NCBI GenBank assembly: GCA_963675135.1
Contig: OY776123.1
Coordinates: 18,073,840 to 18,137,839, forward strand
Length of the DNA: 64,000 nucleotides
Reading direction: 5' to 3'
Origin: Galeopsis tetrahit
Taxonomy: Eukaryota; Streptophyta; Magnoliopsida; Lamiales; Lamiaceae
Position numbers and translations under genes: made by a program. Under the pieces are notes generated by a model, which ran no database searches, had not been told where the DNA came from, and saw nothing but the letters and a program-made list of their open reading frames with translations. Shown one piece after another: positions 53,411 through 64,000 of the stretch; the stretch's first letter is position 1; each line of letters starts with the position of its first letter.

Positions 53411-53875
53411 GCTGCCAATAGACGATCGACCGCATACTGAGAAAACTGTTATTATTGAGAAAAAAGAGTATTTAATTATATATAAAAAATTAGTCATATA
53501 TTAAGGATTTGAAAAAAAAAATTATGATGTAACCCAGATTTCAATTTTCCTGGCGCAAACACAAACCACATATTCTTAATAAAACCTCAATTGTGAAAAT
53601 TGGGTAAACCCATCAAATAAAGTAAAGGCACCATGAAAGAATTTTTTTTAAAAGAAAACAGACGAATAACAGTTTTTATCAATCCTATGCTACCTGCATA
53701 AGATTAAATCAACAAAGCATATAGGATGTGCCCTCGACTTTCTTTCAACGGGATGGATCAAGACAATTCTCTATAAACCACGTATTCTTAATAAAGGTCC
53801 TGTAAAAAATAAAATTCTTCAGATGAGTGGAGCAATTTCTCAATTATTCAAGAAACTCACAATCTACATATTATA

Positions 53876-54119
53876 CTCCCTCCGTCCGCCTATAAGTTTC
53901 CCGCAACTTTTTGGCACATAGATTAAGAAAAGTGATTAAATAATAGATATAGTACAAGTGATGTGATTGGAAGAAGGAGAGAGATAGAGAGAAAAAGTAA
54001 GATATAAAGTGAAGTGTAAGAAAAAGTACTTACCAAAAAGGGGTATGGGAAACTTATAGGCGGACGGACTAAAATGACTAAAATGGTAAAATGGGAAACT
54101 TATAGACGGACAGAGGGAG
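53876..54119. mobile_element. Stowaway-type MITE
   Basis: Termini CTCCCTCCGTCCGCCTATAA and the inverted TTATAGACGGACAGAGGGAG, flanked by TA on both sides (53874-53875, 54120-54121). A second inner inverted copy GGAAACTTATAGGCGGACGG lies near 54050. No coding capacity. The ends fit the Tc1/mariner-related Stowaway group. Confidence 0.87.
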
Positions 54120-54539
54120 TAATTAAATAAAAATACAGTGAAAAAAAATTAAAAAATCCGCAACTTGAAATTTAAAAAAAAAAACTTAAATTAGGAAATA
54201 AATTGAGTATGTGAGAGCGCAGAGTGAAAAATTGAGTATGTTAGAGTTTTTGCAGAGAAGGCTGCAAGAATGTACCATGAAAATAAAGACGGAAATTTGC
54301 AACAGAGGTTGAGAAGGAAATGGTGGTTAAATGAAAGGAGAAAAAAACTAAATAAAAGATTTAAAAAAAACTGTCAAATGCATTTTAAAATAAATAATAA
54401 AAAGAAACTGTCAAAAGAAACTGACTCATCAAAATTCAGGATTTCAAAATAGAGAAAAAATAAGAAGCCACGTAGGCAATTTTGAGACTGTGAAATATAT
54501 GTATTAAAGATGTCCAATATATCTCTCTTGTAATTTTTT

Positions 54540-55402
54540 TTTTTTAAATGAGATAAATACACCCACTATTTCTCTATCACTGAAAAACATCCTAACAATC
54601 ACAAAAAAGTTCGGGATTTTTTTCGGAGAAATAAACATTGTCCGAAAAAAATCCCGGACAAAGTTCCTTCTTCATTTTTTTTTTTTTTCGAATAGTGAAG
54701 CTTTTTCGATCACTAGGACAGTTTTCATGCACTATTTTCAAACATTAGATTATTTTTCATGCATTATTTTTGAACATATGTATAAATTAGTATTTTTCAT
54801 GCACTAAAACAAATTCCAAAATTTCATAAAAAAATCACAGATTACAAACCAAAATTCGTAAAAAAAATTGAACTAAATTATATTTCATCCTCAAACTTCA
54901 AAACTAGAATAATTCCAAAATTCCATAAAAAAAAATACAGATTCCAAAACAAATTCTTAGAAAAAAATTAAAATAATTTAGAAACACTAAACATTATACC
55001 TATCGGGGCGGCGTGCGTGACAAGGCTGGGCGGACGCGGGGCTGGGGGAAGTCGCGGCCAGTGGCGTCGGTGTTGGCGTGGAAGGAGTGGCCCGCGGCCA
55101 GCGGCGTCAAGGCTTCGCCCTTCTCCAGCGACTAGTGGCGGTGGCGTGGGCTGCGCCCTTCTTCAGCGAGGAGGCAGCGTGGCTGCTGCGGCGGCTGGCG
55201 ATGCGTGGCGGCGAATGGATAAGAGAGAAGAGAAGAGAAAAAAATTGAATTGATCGAGGGAGCGAGTGTACAAAAAAAATGAAATTAGGGTTAAAGAAGA
55301 AAGAAGAGGGGTAGTTTTTTGTTTTTCCACGTGGGTATTCTCATCTTAGCAAGTGATATGTCCTCAATAGTTCTGTGTGTATATAACCGGGCCCTTTGTT
55401 TT
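54540..55402 (-). mobile_element. Decayed relative of the Pack-MULE-like element
   Basis: Reading the minus strand from 55402 gives GGGCCCGGTTATATACAC, similar to the MULE terminus GGGCGCGGCTAAATGCAC. It is followed, as in those elements, by an ACCCACGTGGAAAA block, an AACCCTAATTT block, a GC-rich segment (55015-55210), then AT-rich sequence with TTCATGCACTATTTT repeats. The other terminus was not found. The frame at 55017-55253 is a by-product of the GC-rich part. Confidence 0.5.
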
Positions 55403-56734
55403 TTAAAAATTCAAGCCCCCATTCTTGCAAATGGCCCCCTTAATTATTTAACAGGTGGACCGCCAAATTTGGGCCTCAATATATATTTTTTCTTCCTTTT
55501 AATTTTTAATCCCAATTATAATTTCTCCCTTCTCGTGTTATTCCTTCGATTTACTCCACAATATTATCCAGATATATTTTGCTCAAAAAATCCTCATTTC
55601 ACCTATAAAAATAGCAAACCATATCATTTTCAAATCAAGTGCAATTAGTCAATTTAATGTAAATAATGCATGAAATCCTATTAAATTGAGCAACAAACAC
55701 ACATGAATTTCAAGCAATTTTCACACTAATCACTCATCACTAATCTACCTTACCCTACTCTACTGGACCTAATTAGAATACTTTTTTATAGGAATAAGAT
55801 ACATTCATAATCCTTGATTATTAGAAATATTATGTTGCAATTAACAGGAATATTACAAATCTATAATAATTAAAAATTGTTAATTTTCAGTTTACTATTT
55901 TTTTTTTCTTGATTTGATGTGTATGTAAATTAATTGGAAGCAATATAATGAAAAATCCTTTTCATTAACCAAGATTTTGTCTGATTTTGTGTCTATTCGG
56001 TGGCTACTCTTGGAATTCATGGGTTCTGATATTTTTCCTTTTCAACTTTTTGAGGTTTGCAGTTTAACTTGGAGTAATTTATTTTGCTGCAACTTAATTA
56101 ATTTGGAAATTAAAAGGCAATCACATTGTATTACCGACATCCTTTTATTTATACAAAAAAAAAAAAAATCAAAGTTTTATTTAAAGATATGCAACAAATT
56201 ATATATATAATTCTACACAAACATGTTCACCGTTCATATGTAACATGATACATGTCGAATTAGGAGGCCGATGGATCGCAGTTAGCCTAATTTAATTTTA
56301 CTATGATCGACTTCCTATTCATTTTATTTTTGGCACGGATTTTATGCACAACAATATTAGTGGGCCAAAATACGAAGGAGATATGCAACATTGGACCTTT
56401 GGAATGCCAGAGGTGAAATTATCGAGGTACATTGCCTAGATTAACAAGAGTTTTGTGTGTGCTAGAATTTTTAACTACATTAGTATGTAACACACTACCT
56501 TGTGAATGTGAGGATGTGAAGTTTGTCATTTGTTGCCGCCTATTTATGCTTGCAGTAAGTTATATTATTCCTTAAAATTAGTGAGATGGTAGCAGATGTT
56601 TCGATATAATAGTGTGATCGGGTTATGATGTGTATAGCGCCATGGTGTGGATTCAGTTACGATTCACGTGACCTGACATACGTAATTGATGTTTTTCTTT
56701 GTCTAATAATTGTTCTTTAATATATTAGCCTTTA
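55403..56734. other. AT-rich stretch, no clear gene
   Basis: 55550-55620 may be a diverged relative of repeat C in inverse orientation. 56340-56440 has a non-AT-rich passage without a readable domain. Nothing else was recognised. Confidence 0.45.
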
Positions 56735-56876
56735 GAGTATATATCAATTATCAACATCAGCAATAAATGGTCTAAATATCTTTGCTATGGTGGAACTGGT
56801 CAAGTTGTACGAATATGGAATTTGCAGAACAAGCTACGTGTCAAATGGTTGAAAGGTCATACTGATACAATAACAG
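56735..56876 (+). pseudogene. NEDD1-like WD40 exon, orphan
   Basis: Between an AG acceptor and a GT donor an open exon reads EYISIINISNKWSKYLCYGG followed by TGQVVRIWNLQNKLRVKWLK and GHTDTITG. This is one WD40 repeat (GGTGQVVRIWNL, then the next GH dipeptide). It closely resembles the N-terminal propeller of plant NEDD1, a WD40 protein that targets gamma-tubulin to microtubules, as I remember it. Neighbouring propeller exons were not found on either side, so it is a displaced gene fragment. Identification is by memory of the family. Confidence 0.6.
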
Positions 56877-57053
56877 GTGCAATATAGCTTATGTCAATCG
56901 TAAATGAGATCTTCTACTACACCACCTTATTTCTGGCCCAAGAGTTGCTGAACTTAGGGATCGATCTTAATGGACAGGTAGCTGATTAGGATGTTTCTTT
57001 CTAGGTTTTGAAAAGTGTCAATTTGAGATATGTTTTTTCCTCGAATTTTAGGT

Positions 57054-57176
57054 GAGATGTGTTCAGATATGAACAACTTGAGCCAAAATGACAAATCAGA
57101 ATCTCCTGCTCCAAAATTTGATTATAGTTACACTGCAATTATTACGGCTCTTCGATTTGCTTGGGATGAGGGGTAG
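57054..57176 (+). other. Exon-like block of unknown origin
   Basis: After TTTTAG a 40-codon frame reads EMCSDMNNLSQNDKSESPAP then KFDYSYTAIITALRFAWDEG and stops at TAG. Codon-like composition and a flanking acceptor suggest a captured exon. I do not recognise the protein. The right part and about 60 bases beyond recur inverted at 16948-17076. Confidence 0.3.
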
Positions 57177-57274
57177 TTCAGGTCTACGGATCCACATTCC
57201 TATTTTAATTTTGTTATGAATAATTAAAACGTTGTATAGAAGCAACTCTTTTCAAGTGTAAAATAGAGCAAAAA

Positions 57275-57897
57275 ATGCAGGGGTCAACGCGGGCGGTAGC
57301 GGTGGTGGTTCTGATGGTCGTTGCGGCGGTTCTAGTGCCAGAAGCGTCGGCGACGCGTTACATAGTAGGTGGCAATAAGGGCTGGACGACTAATGTGAGT
57401 TACCAAATATGGACTCGAAACAAGAACTTCTACAATGGAGATTAGTTATGTATGGTTTCTTCTCTATTTCAAATTTTATCTTCATTAGTTACCCTCCCTC
57501 CGTTCAATTTTATAATTTATGTTCAACGGATAAGATAAAACTTGCATTCTTAATTTAGAATTAGGTCAAGATGTAAAAGAAAAATGTTGAACTATACGCA
57601 CACAATAGTACATATAAACAACAAATGTTTTTAATCTATCGTTTACAATACACAAATTTGTGGTCTATCAACGAAATTCATGTAAATAGACAACGAATAT
57701 TGACCTATGATGTATTTCTTTTAGTTGTACAAGTGATTTTTTTTATTTAAAAGGGGATCTTTTACTACACCTCTATATATCCTTAAGAATGTTCATACTA
57801 ATAGATAACAGATCATAATATCTATTACCTATCAGTATTTAAAATTGTATAGTAACGTAATTACGTCTTTTGTTTCAGTTTTTGTGTGCGATAGGTG
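57275..57897 (+). pseudogene. Phytocyanin (blue-copper / early-nodulin-like) gene, broken
   Basis: ATG 57275 opens a signal peptide (MQGSTRAVAVVVLMVVAAVL, cleavage near EASA) followed by TRYIVGGNKGWTTNVSYQIW and KNFYNGD. This is the first exon of a plantacyanin-like cupredoxin, secreted and often GPI-anchored. A TAG (57443-57445) stands where the family has the tryptophan of GDWL. The exon would end at 57449 before GTATGG. An intron follows to TTTCAG at 57878, and exon 2 begins in phase with codons for FFVCDR, the usual F(F)VYDR start. Then TGA follows, and the copper-binding Cys/His region is not recognisable. Both exon remnants confirm a once-spliced gene, not a processed copy. Confidence 0.75.
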
Positions 57898-58474
57898 ACT
57901 TGGTTCGTATTTTGCACACTTTTTAGTACAACAATAACAATTTCCACAAGCGTATGGGTTCGTTATAGTTGAGTAAGTATACGCCTTAATATTTATCGTC
58001 CAAGGACCTAGAGAGAGCGTGGAGCCCCAAAACTATAAGTCGAAATGGTGTTATAAAAGCTAAACGTCAGGATAAAACAAATATCAAATAAGAAAAAGAA
58101 ACAAACAACTAAACTAACTCTCAAAGATGAAAGTGCGAGTGAAAGAATTGTTTCGGGTGTCTTCCTTATGTGGGATCACTAATGAATTAACGAACTAATC
58201 ACAATAATTAAGTCTAATGTCTTGAGTTATGCTAAAGGCAATCACATATATGTGTAGACCCCCTCGAAAGGCATAGGTAAACACGTGAATTGATTAGCAA
58301 TTATAGGATCTAATCAAATACCATAAGCTCCTAAGATAGTGTCTCATAAGCACTTTCAACAGGTTACTAATGCTTATGAGACGCCCTCTCACCAATCTCC
58401 TAGACGACCTCTATTCAATTAATGTCTAATGTTGTCGATCTAAACAATCAACCCTCTCTCGGTTAAGCTAATTA
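57898..58474. other. Intergenic, no gene seen
   Basis: AT-rich with a few less biased passages (57995-58060). TGCTTATGAGA recurs near 58350 and 58370. No domain was recognised. Confidence 0.45.
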
Positions 58475-58745
58475 CTCCCTCTGTCCCACAATTGTTTGCA
58501 CTCTTTCCTTATTCGTCCGTCCCACAATTGTTTGCACTACCCAAAAAGGAAACTTTTTCATAAACCCCACCCTCACAATATCCACATATTTACACAAAAT
58601 GCCATTACTTTTACCCTCAATCCAATCATTCACTTTACTTTACTCATAAAAGTTACAAAATTACCCCTCAACACTCCACTCATTACACTTTTTTCTTAGT
58701 TTGCGTGTCCATAAAATGGTGCAAACAATCATGGGACGGAGGGAG
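58475..58745. mobile_element. Stowaway-type MITE
   Basis: Termini CTCCCTCTGTCCCACAATTG and the inverted ATCATGGGACGGAGGGAG, with TA on both sides (58473-58474, 58746-58747). A partial tandem copy of the left terminus (GTCCGTCCCACAATTGTTTG) follows at about 58514. The open frame at 58496-58699 lies inside the MITE and is not a gene. Confidence 0.87.
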
Positions 58746-59683
58746 TACTATTTAACTTCAATTAATTAATCAAGGCTCACACTCACACCCCAATCATGCA
58801 AACTCAACTCTCGTTGCAATTAACATAACCGAAAATACTAGCTAATAGGATTGATCAATTCATTGAATCACACAAATCACAACACTATAAACAATTAAAA
58901 TTCAAGGCATAGCCTAATCAAACAATTAATACATAAATCCACTAATTACCCTCATAATTTCAACACCCAAAGCAATAAAAGATTACCACATATCTAACTT
59001 AACAACTAGAATAAAACTCATGTAAATTAAACTACAAAACATGAATGAAATTGAAATTACCAAATTAAACTTGCAATAATAGAAAAATATCACCTCTTTT
59101 AAATCCTCCGAAGCTTACAATAAAATGAAATACTAAATTAAATCTATCTAAAAAAATAAAATTACAAGCTAACTATCTAATGAGTGGAGTGAAGTGTGGG
59201 GAGAAAGGAGGAGTCTCTCCCCCCCCCCACAATGGAGCTAGGGTGTGCACCGGGTTTGGAATGGGACCGAAATCTGTCCTAATCCATGGACCGGAGACCG
59301 CACTGTAATGAATCCGGTCCGGATTTGGACCGGATTTTTTTTTTTTTTTTAGTTTTTTTCCCAAGTTTATGGAAGCAAGAACAAGATTGATAAATTTTTG
59401 TATGAAAATTAAAGTGTTGCTCTTTATTTTAAATCAATCTACGTCAATGTGAATTTTATTTATATTATTATTAATGATCTTTTGACCCTAAAAATAAATT
59501 AAATATGCTTGTTAAATTATATATTTGAAAAAATGTAATAGATCTCAACATTTTTACCTCACATCCTCACCAATGGCTTGATTTTGAAAAATAAGTGGGA
59601 GTGTATTAGTAAAAAAATATAAAAAAAAATAATTTAAAATTCCGGTCAAAACCGGCTCGGACCGGAAAATTCCGGCGAAAAAT
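58746..59683. other. AT-rich stretch with a possible hAT-like fragment
   Basis: 58746-59190 is AT-rich with no gene. From about 59231 CTAGGGTGTGCACCGGGTTT starts a passage with repeated GGTCCGGATTTGGACCGGA-like motifs, and inverted CCGGTCAAAACCGG motifs occur at 59643-59675. This is reminiscent of small hAT-type elements with GGGTGTGCA ends, but neither end nor target duplication is certain. Confidence 0.35.
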
Positions 59684-62355
59684 TGAACCTGGGTGGGCAA
59701 GTGTCCATTATTGAGCACCCGTCACTAGGACAAATAACTCTTTGTTTTATCTTTTAATATTAATTGTATATATATATATATATTAATTTATTTCTTTTAC
59801 ATGTATTTAAATTATAACTTTTAAATTTGTAAATGTAATTTTTTTTTATTAATTTCTAAAAATTGTAATTACTTACCGCCGTCAAAATCATAAGTTGTAA
59901 AATACTAAGAACTATGCATAATATTTTAACATATATAATTAATTGATTAATTTGTAAATTTAAAAAATATTGTTATTGAATAATTTCAATGGTAAAAGTT
60001 TATAAATTCAAATAAATTAATTAAATTACATTTAATCTTCATCTTCATCATTGTCGTCATCATCTTCTTCTTCATCATATTCATCTCCATCCTTGTTATC
60101 CTTCTCATCATGTTTTCAATTCCGATTTGTAACTGTTAAATCTACAAAAAGATTGAAATCTCCCATCCTTGTTATCCTTCTCATCATGTTTTCAATTCCG
60201 ATTTGTAACTGTTAAATCTACAAAAAGATTGAAATCTTCCGTCGTCTCTATTTTGTGTGGTCCTCCTGCATAGGTAATGAAGATCCACAAACTTGTAATT
60301 CGAATGGATTTTTGTTTCTAATGAGATGTGATCAAACCAATAACATTTGAATAATAGTGGTCCTTTGCCTAAGATCCCTAAATATCGATTCTCAACGTCG
60401 TGTGACATCACCTTAATTTAAAATAACTTTAAATTAATTATTTATATATATACACTAACAATAATAATAATTCCAATAACACATATTGAATCGGTACTCA
60501 CATATTTTTGGAACCATATAAAAAAATATGTTGAATACTAGCATCTATGTTTGCATTTGGGATATTTTGTTCTTTCTTGTCTTAATTGTTGAATATACAT
60601 CCTAATTCACAAAAATTATATTATTATCAATAATAATTATATATTGAATAAAAAAGGGGTTAGACTTCTGCACAATTCAATAACAATGTAATGTAAGGTT
60701 GGACTTCTGCACAATTCAATAACACGTATGTATGTGCAATTTTTTACTCTTCGTCCGTTGATCAACTCCACTGTATTTGCCCTTTCAAGCAAGTAGCCTA
60801 AAACACTTGGAATCTTTAATTTCTCCATGTAGGCCTAAAACACCTGAAATCCTTAATTTCCACCACATTGAGTAGCCTCGTTGATCCAACTCCACAACCA
60901 CATATAGTTGTTTCCACACATTAGGTTCGTTGAACCAACTCCACAACCCCGTTGCGTAATCGTCTCACCCATATAACACTCTATCTTAATTTAATGAAGT
61001 TTTAATATATGAATCATTCCCTTAATTTTTGTATCTCTACCTCCGTTCATTTTGACACTTTTTTATTTAAGTTTATTTTGACACGATATGATATATTTTT
61101 TAAAAATTTGTAAAATTAAATGAATTCAATTTCTATAAATTAGATATCTTATTGTATCTCTTCCAAACAACTTTTAGACTAATTTGTATCTCTCTCAAAC
61201 AACTTTTAGACTAATTTAGTAAAATTAAATGAAACAACTTTTAGACTAACTTGTATTACTTCTAAACAATGACTTTTACAATTAGCAATGCTTCACGTAT
61301 TTATACTTTTTCTAAATAAATGATATAATTTTTTTTTTAATCTAAAACTTTTTAAAAAATATTATACAAAAATCTTTATAAATCTTAATGGTCAAAATAT
61401 TTAAAAACTTTTTAAAATTATTAAATGACACCGTACACCTCCTTTTTTTTAATCTAACGTCTCTAGACATCATACAAAATATTGATATATTATTTGAGAA
61501 TCAATTCTTGGAATATTTTCATTAGAGAATCAATTAATATATATATATATAAATTGTCATATGGAATTGAAGATATAATATAATATTATTATTATAATAT
61601 CTATGGCTATCCTAAAATATATCTATCCGATACATATAAGATATATTAATTGATTTTTTTATTTTTACTAGTATTTATTAATTTTAAAAGAGTAATAAAT
61701 TAATTAATATAAGTCCATATTCTCAATTCTCTCTCTCTCTCTATATATATATAAGGATTTCTATCTCCCAAATTACCTCTAAAAAATAAGAATTAACTCA
61801 ATAAAAGAATCCTCTCTCTCTCAGTGTCCGGTTTCGGTTTCAAATACTCCTCGAAACTTACGAGGAAGGGCGCGTCGTTGTTCACTCAGACCTCCGATTG
61901 AGGATCCCCATGACCTCCGATTGAGGATCCTCGTGTACACAGGATACCTCCTCATGTCGTGTCGTCGCCTTTTCCTTCGTCTTTAAGTTTATTTTTTTTG
62001 AACAATTTAATGGTTTGTTTCTTTATTTTATAGATGGTTAGATTTCGTATCACAAATTTCGTGTACCACCTTATCTCGTTTTATATTAGGGAGAAAAAAT
62101 TGATTGTTTAGAGACGGTGGTATACGTATCTAATCCGTATCTAAAACTCTCGAAACTGAAAGTCGCGTATCTAATTCGTATCTAAAACTCTTGAAACTAA
62201 AAGCCGTATCTAATCTGTTTATAATGAGAGACGGTTTTATTTTCGGTTTCAAATCTCAATTTTTTAACAAATTCGTATCTAATCCATATCTATTAGAGAC
62301 GGATTAGGTGCCCGTCTCAAAATTTCGGTATCAAAGTCAAGCTTTTTTTGTAGTG
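59684..62355 (-). mobile_element. CACTA (EnSpm-type) transposon, copy 3, left end missing
   Basis: Collinear with copies 1 and 2 from a point about 50 bp inside their left end (AACCTGGGTGGGCAAG) to the right terminus TTTTTTTGTAGTG at 62355. The minus-strand relic at 60411-60184 is the best preserved of the three: KGPLLFKCYWFDHISLETKI followed by HSNYKFVDLHY, resembling the DUF4216 block of CACTA transposases. The acidic tail is at about 60030-60100. A passage of about 60 bp is tandemly duplicated here (60105-60240). The left CACTAC terminus is absent, so excision from this site is not expected. Confidence 0.85.
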
Positions 62356-62358
62356 AAA

Positions 62359-62596
62359 GAAGGATATTCGCATGGAAAAGATTCATACTGATTTTCAAAG
62401 AGCTGACATCTTTACAAAACCATTAGCTGAGGCACGATTTCGTGAGTTATGCATTAGTCTAGGACTAATTGATTTAGATCCTACTTGCCTATACCTATGT
62501 ACTAAAAAGACAGGTACATCAATAAGAGGAGACAAGATCACTAGACCAGAGCACTCGACTACTCATCCAACAGACAGGTATACAAGGCTAGACTAG
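62359..62596 (+). pseudogene. Ty1/copia polyprotein C-terminus
   Basis: Directly after the CACTA right end a frame reads KKDIRMEKIHTDFQRADIFT then KPLAEARFRELCISLGLIDL. This is the conserved end of copia RNase H, in which T..Q.ADI.TKPL is diagnostic. It is followed by a non-conserved tail to the stop at 62594-62596. Everything upstream of this point in the copia element has been lost or lies elsewhere. The CACTA element may have inserted into the copia coding region, or the two were brought together by a rearrangement. No plausible 3-bp duplication could be tested because the other CACTA end is missing. Confidence 0.82.
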
Positions 62597-63387
62597 ATGA
62601 CCAAACAACCCGATGAGGAAGCCGGTAAAGCTGAGGGTAATACTAAGGGAATAAACATTTAAGGGGGAATCTCTGATTTCTTAAATATCCTTATGTTGAC
62701 TCTTATGTTTGTTATAAGTCATCTGGATCGAAACCTTGACCATTGCATTAAACTGATATACGCTTTATTTATAATCTACCTGTACCTAAATTATACCTTG
62801 CACATGCTAAAGATAGGTACATGAAGACGTTCGACTATTGGAATGAACAAGCATAGTCGAAGGGGGAACTCGACTGGTGTTCATAAGTCTACTCGTCTTG
62901 TGAAGTTCAAGTCTACTCGTCTGTTCTGGATAGACTCGAACAGACTAGCTAAGTGTATCTCTTAATTGAAATATGCTAAGTGTTTTGTCAATTGAATTAA
63001 GGCTATTATTGTAATTAGATAATGACAAAAATTGAAAACCCTAGAATTGGTTTTATACACTCCCAGTTTAATGAGGTGTATACACCCAGTTCGAACTCGA
63101 CTACATTAGGACAGATGAGTTCACTCCCCTGTCCTAAGAAAGAAGAGCCGGATTTCAAATCTTACAATATCAAATCACATAATATTCTCGATTCCGTAAC
63201 CGAATTCCAAAAGACCCAACCGTTGGATCTAATCCTTCGATCTTGACCGTTGGATCTAAAATTCAATTTCGAACAAAACCCAAACACTCCCACACGTCTT
63301 GCCCCACATTTCTTAACTTCTCTATTTTGAAACACTTGATTTCTTGTTTTGTTTTTTCAAGTTATCTGCTTATACTCATAACACATT
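62597..63387. other. Copia 3' region: polypurine tracts and possible LTR
   Basis: AAGGGGGAAT at 62661-62670 is a good polypurine tract, and a second GAAGGGGGAACTCGACTGG occurs at about 62859. TGATTTCTTAAATATCC after the first could be an LTR start. No partner LTR is in the window, so the limits cannot be set. AAGTCTACTCGTCT is repeated near 62885 and 62910. Confidence 0.45.
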
Positions 63388-64000
63388 ATGTCTACTCGAC
63401 CAATTCTCGATCTGAGAACCAACATGCAGGTCACTTTTGACCTAGGCCGGTATATCTCCGATAATAAGGTGAATGTTGAACCATCCGTTTTCTTCAAAGG
63501 CCAACACTCAGATGAAAGCACAGAAATTCTGACAAAATGCACCCGATGTGGACTAAAGCCTTATTTAGAAGCTTTTCCTCAAGTCGTCTTGGAGGAAGAA
63601 GTGCTAGAATTTTATGCCAATGTCACCAGACGAGGTGATATTATCGAGTCGTTTATTGGTGAAGATCGTGTGCAAATCACTCGAGAGGCGATGTTCAAAC
63701 TTCTGAAGCTGCCCACTGGAACAATTAATGTTGAGAATTATGCCCTAGGACAAGAGATTCGATATCTGAGTATTTTCTGTGGAAGGAAGCTGAAACCAAA
63801 ACCTGATGGAAAGTATGCTGCTGTCAAGAAGGGAGATCTTCTAGACAAGTATCGCACATTATTGGATATTGCCAGCAAGATTTTACTGAGTTCTACTGGT
63901 TCGCATGATTCTGTAACTTTTGCAAAAGCAAGGGTTATGGCCGCAATTTATGATGGTATAACTGAAGGAGATTGGTTCAAGTTGATTGCTGATCGAATCA
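63388..64000 (+). CDS. Plant transposon-associated protein, start only (runs off the window)
   Basis: From ATG 63388 the frame stays open for 204 codons to the window end, with balanced codon use unlike the AT-rich flanks. It begins MSTRPILDLRTNMQ. It then has a passage with TRCGLKPYLEAFPQVVLEEE, VLEFYANVTRRGDIIESFIG, ITREAMFKLLKLPTG and, further on, TFAKARVMAAIYDGI. The FYAN…G…I..FLKLP-type pattern resembles the 'putative plant transposon protein' domain (Transposase_32-like), found in open frames next to plant retroelements. I read no retroviral motif. It lies about 790 bp beyond a copia pol end in the same direction. It could be an accessory ORF of that or another element, or a captured host-like gene. 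There is no sign of a break within the visible part. Confidence 0.6.
   Translation, partial: MSTRPILDLRTNMQVTFDLGRYISDNKVNVEPSVFFKGQHSDESTEILTKCTRCGLKPYLEAFPQVVLEEEVLEFYANVTRRGDIIESFIGEDRVQITREAMFKLLKLPTGTINVENYALGQEIRYLSIFCGRKLKPKPDGKYAAVKKGDLLDKYRTLLDIASKILLSSTGSHDSVTFAKARVMAAIYDGITEGDWFKLIADRI

Larger units (their letters stand above)
52032..53873. other. AT-rich repetitive stretch
   Basis: No gene was seen. Passages recur several times with variation (for example TATGATGTAACCCAG…TTCTTAATAAAAC near 52425, 53200 and 53525, and AGGATGTGATGACAACCCTC near 52650), so the whole stretch appears built from imperfect duplications of a unit of several hundred bases. Confidence 0.55.

Noticed and set aside
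53212..53418. 68-residue minus-strand frame with an internal protein repeat
   Set aside because: The protein repeat is fully explained by the 51-bp DNA tandem duplication. There are no flanking gene signals.
55017..55253. GC-rich 78-residue open frame
   Set aside because: Gly/Arg/Ala low-complexity product of the GC-rich core of a decayed MULE relative.
58496..58699. 67-residue open frame
   Set aside because: Lies entirely within a Stowaway MITE with clear TA target duplication.

Overview
The window looks like a nuclear chromosome segment from a eudicot. The reasons are high AT content, GT-AG introns, plant-specific gene fragments (CONSTANS-like B-box, phytocyanin, SASA-type carbohydrate esterase, prolamin-like secreted peptide, TPR protein) and a typical plant transposon load. 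An asterid of the Lamiales type is my guess and is not proven. No rRNA, tRNA, CRISPR or bacterial operon structure was seen. Almost nothing is an intact host gene: the only undamaged host-like reading frames are two identical 110-residue cysteine-rich secreted peptides. The rest is broken genes and mobile elements, many of which can be delimited to the base from target-site duplications (TSDs).

Layout. 1-325 is a Ty3/gypsy gag scrap. 351-5397 (segment A) holds a Myb/SANT-like gene split by a CACTA transposon, then a Mutator-like element (MULE). 5502-6582 has a LINE scrap cut by an EnSpm/CACTA element, then a foldback element. 6938-7392 is a TPR pseudogene. 10273-13471 (segment B) holds the secreted peptide and a carbohydrate esterase with a nonsense codon. 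14857-15330 is repeat C, followed by a CONSTANS-like fragment. 17843-23078 is a second copy of A (A') and 23090-23566 a second copy of C. 26420-26770 is a decayed third secreted-peptide gene. 27370-30020 is a 5'-truncated LINE. 30027-38011 is a second copy of B (B'), whose esterase is interrupted by a complete copia element (32838-37585) with LTRs that read as identical and an unbroken polyprotein. 38014-38583 is a third, frameshifted esterase on the other strand. 39415-41736 has two PIF/Harbinger relatives. 41966 is a Helitron-like terminus. 42311-52031 is a complete-ended but internally deleted Ty3/gypsy (Tat-like) element that carries a spliced gene on its antisense strand. 52032-58745 holds tandem repeats, Stowaway MITEs and fragments of a NEDD1-like WD40 gene and a phytocyanin gene. 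59684-62355 is a third CACTA copy. 62356-64000 has a copia 3' end and an open reading frame that leaves the window.

History. A and B were duplicated (A-B-C, then A'-C'-B'). The CACTA and MULE insertions sit at the same sites with matching flanks in A and A', so they predate the duplication. The copia element is present only in B', so it came later. The duplicated host genes were disabled independently in each copy. The most interesting candidates are the young copia element whose 3' LTR lies just upstream of a leaderless esterase frame, and the three-exon antisense gene inside the gypsy element.
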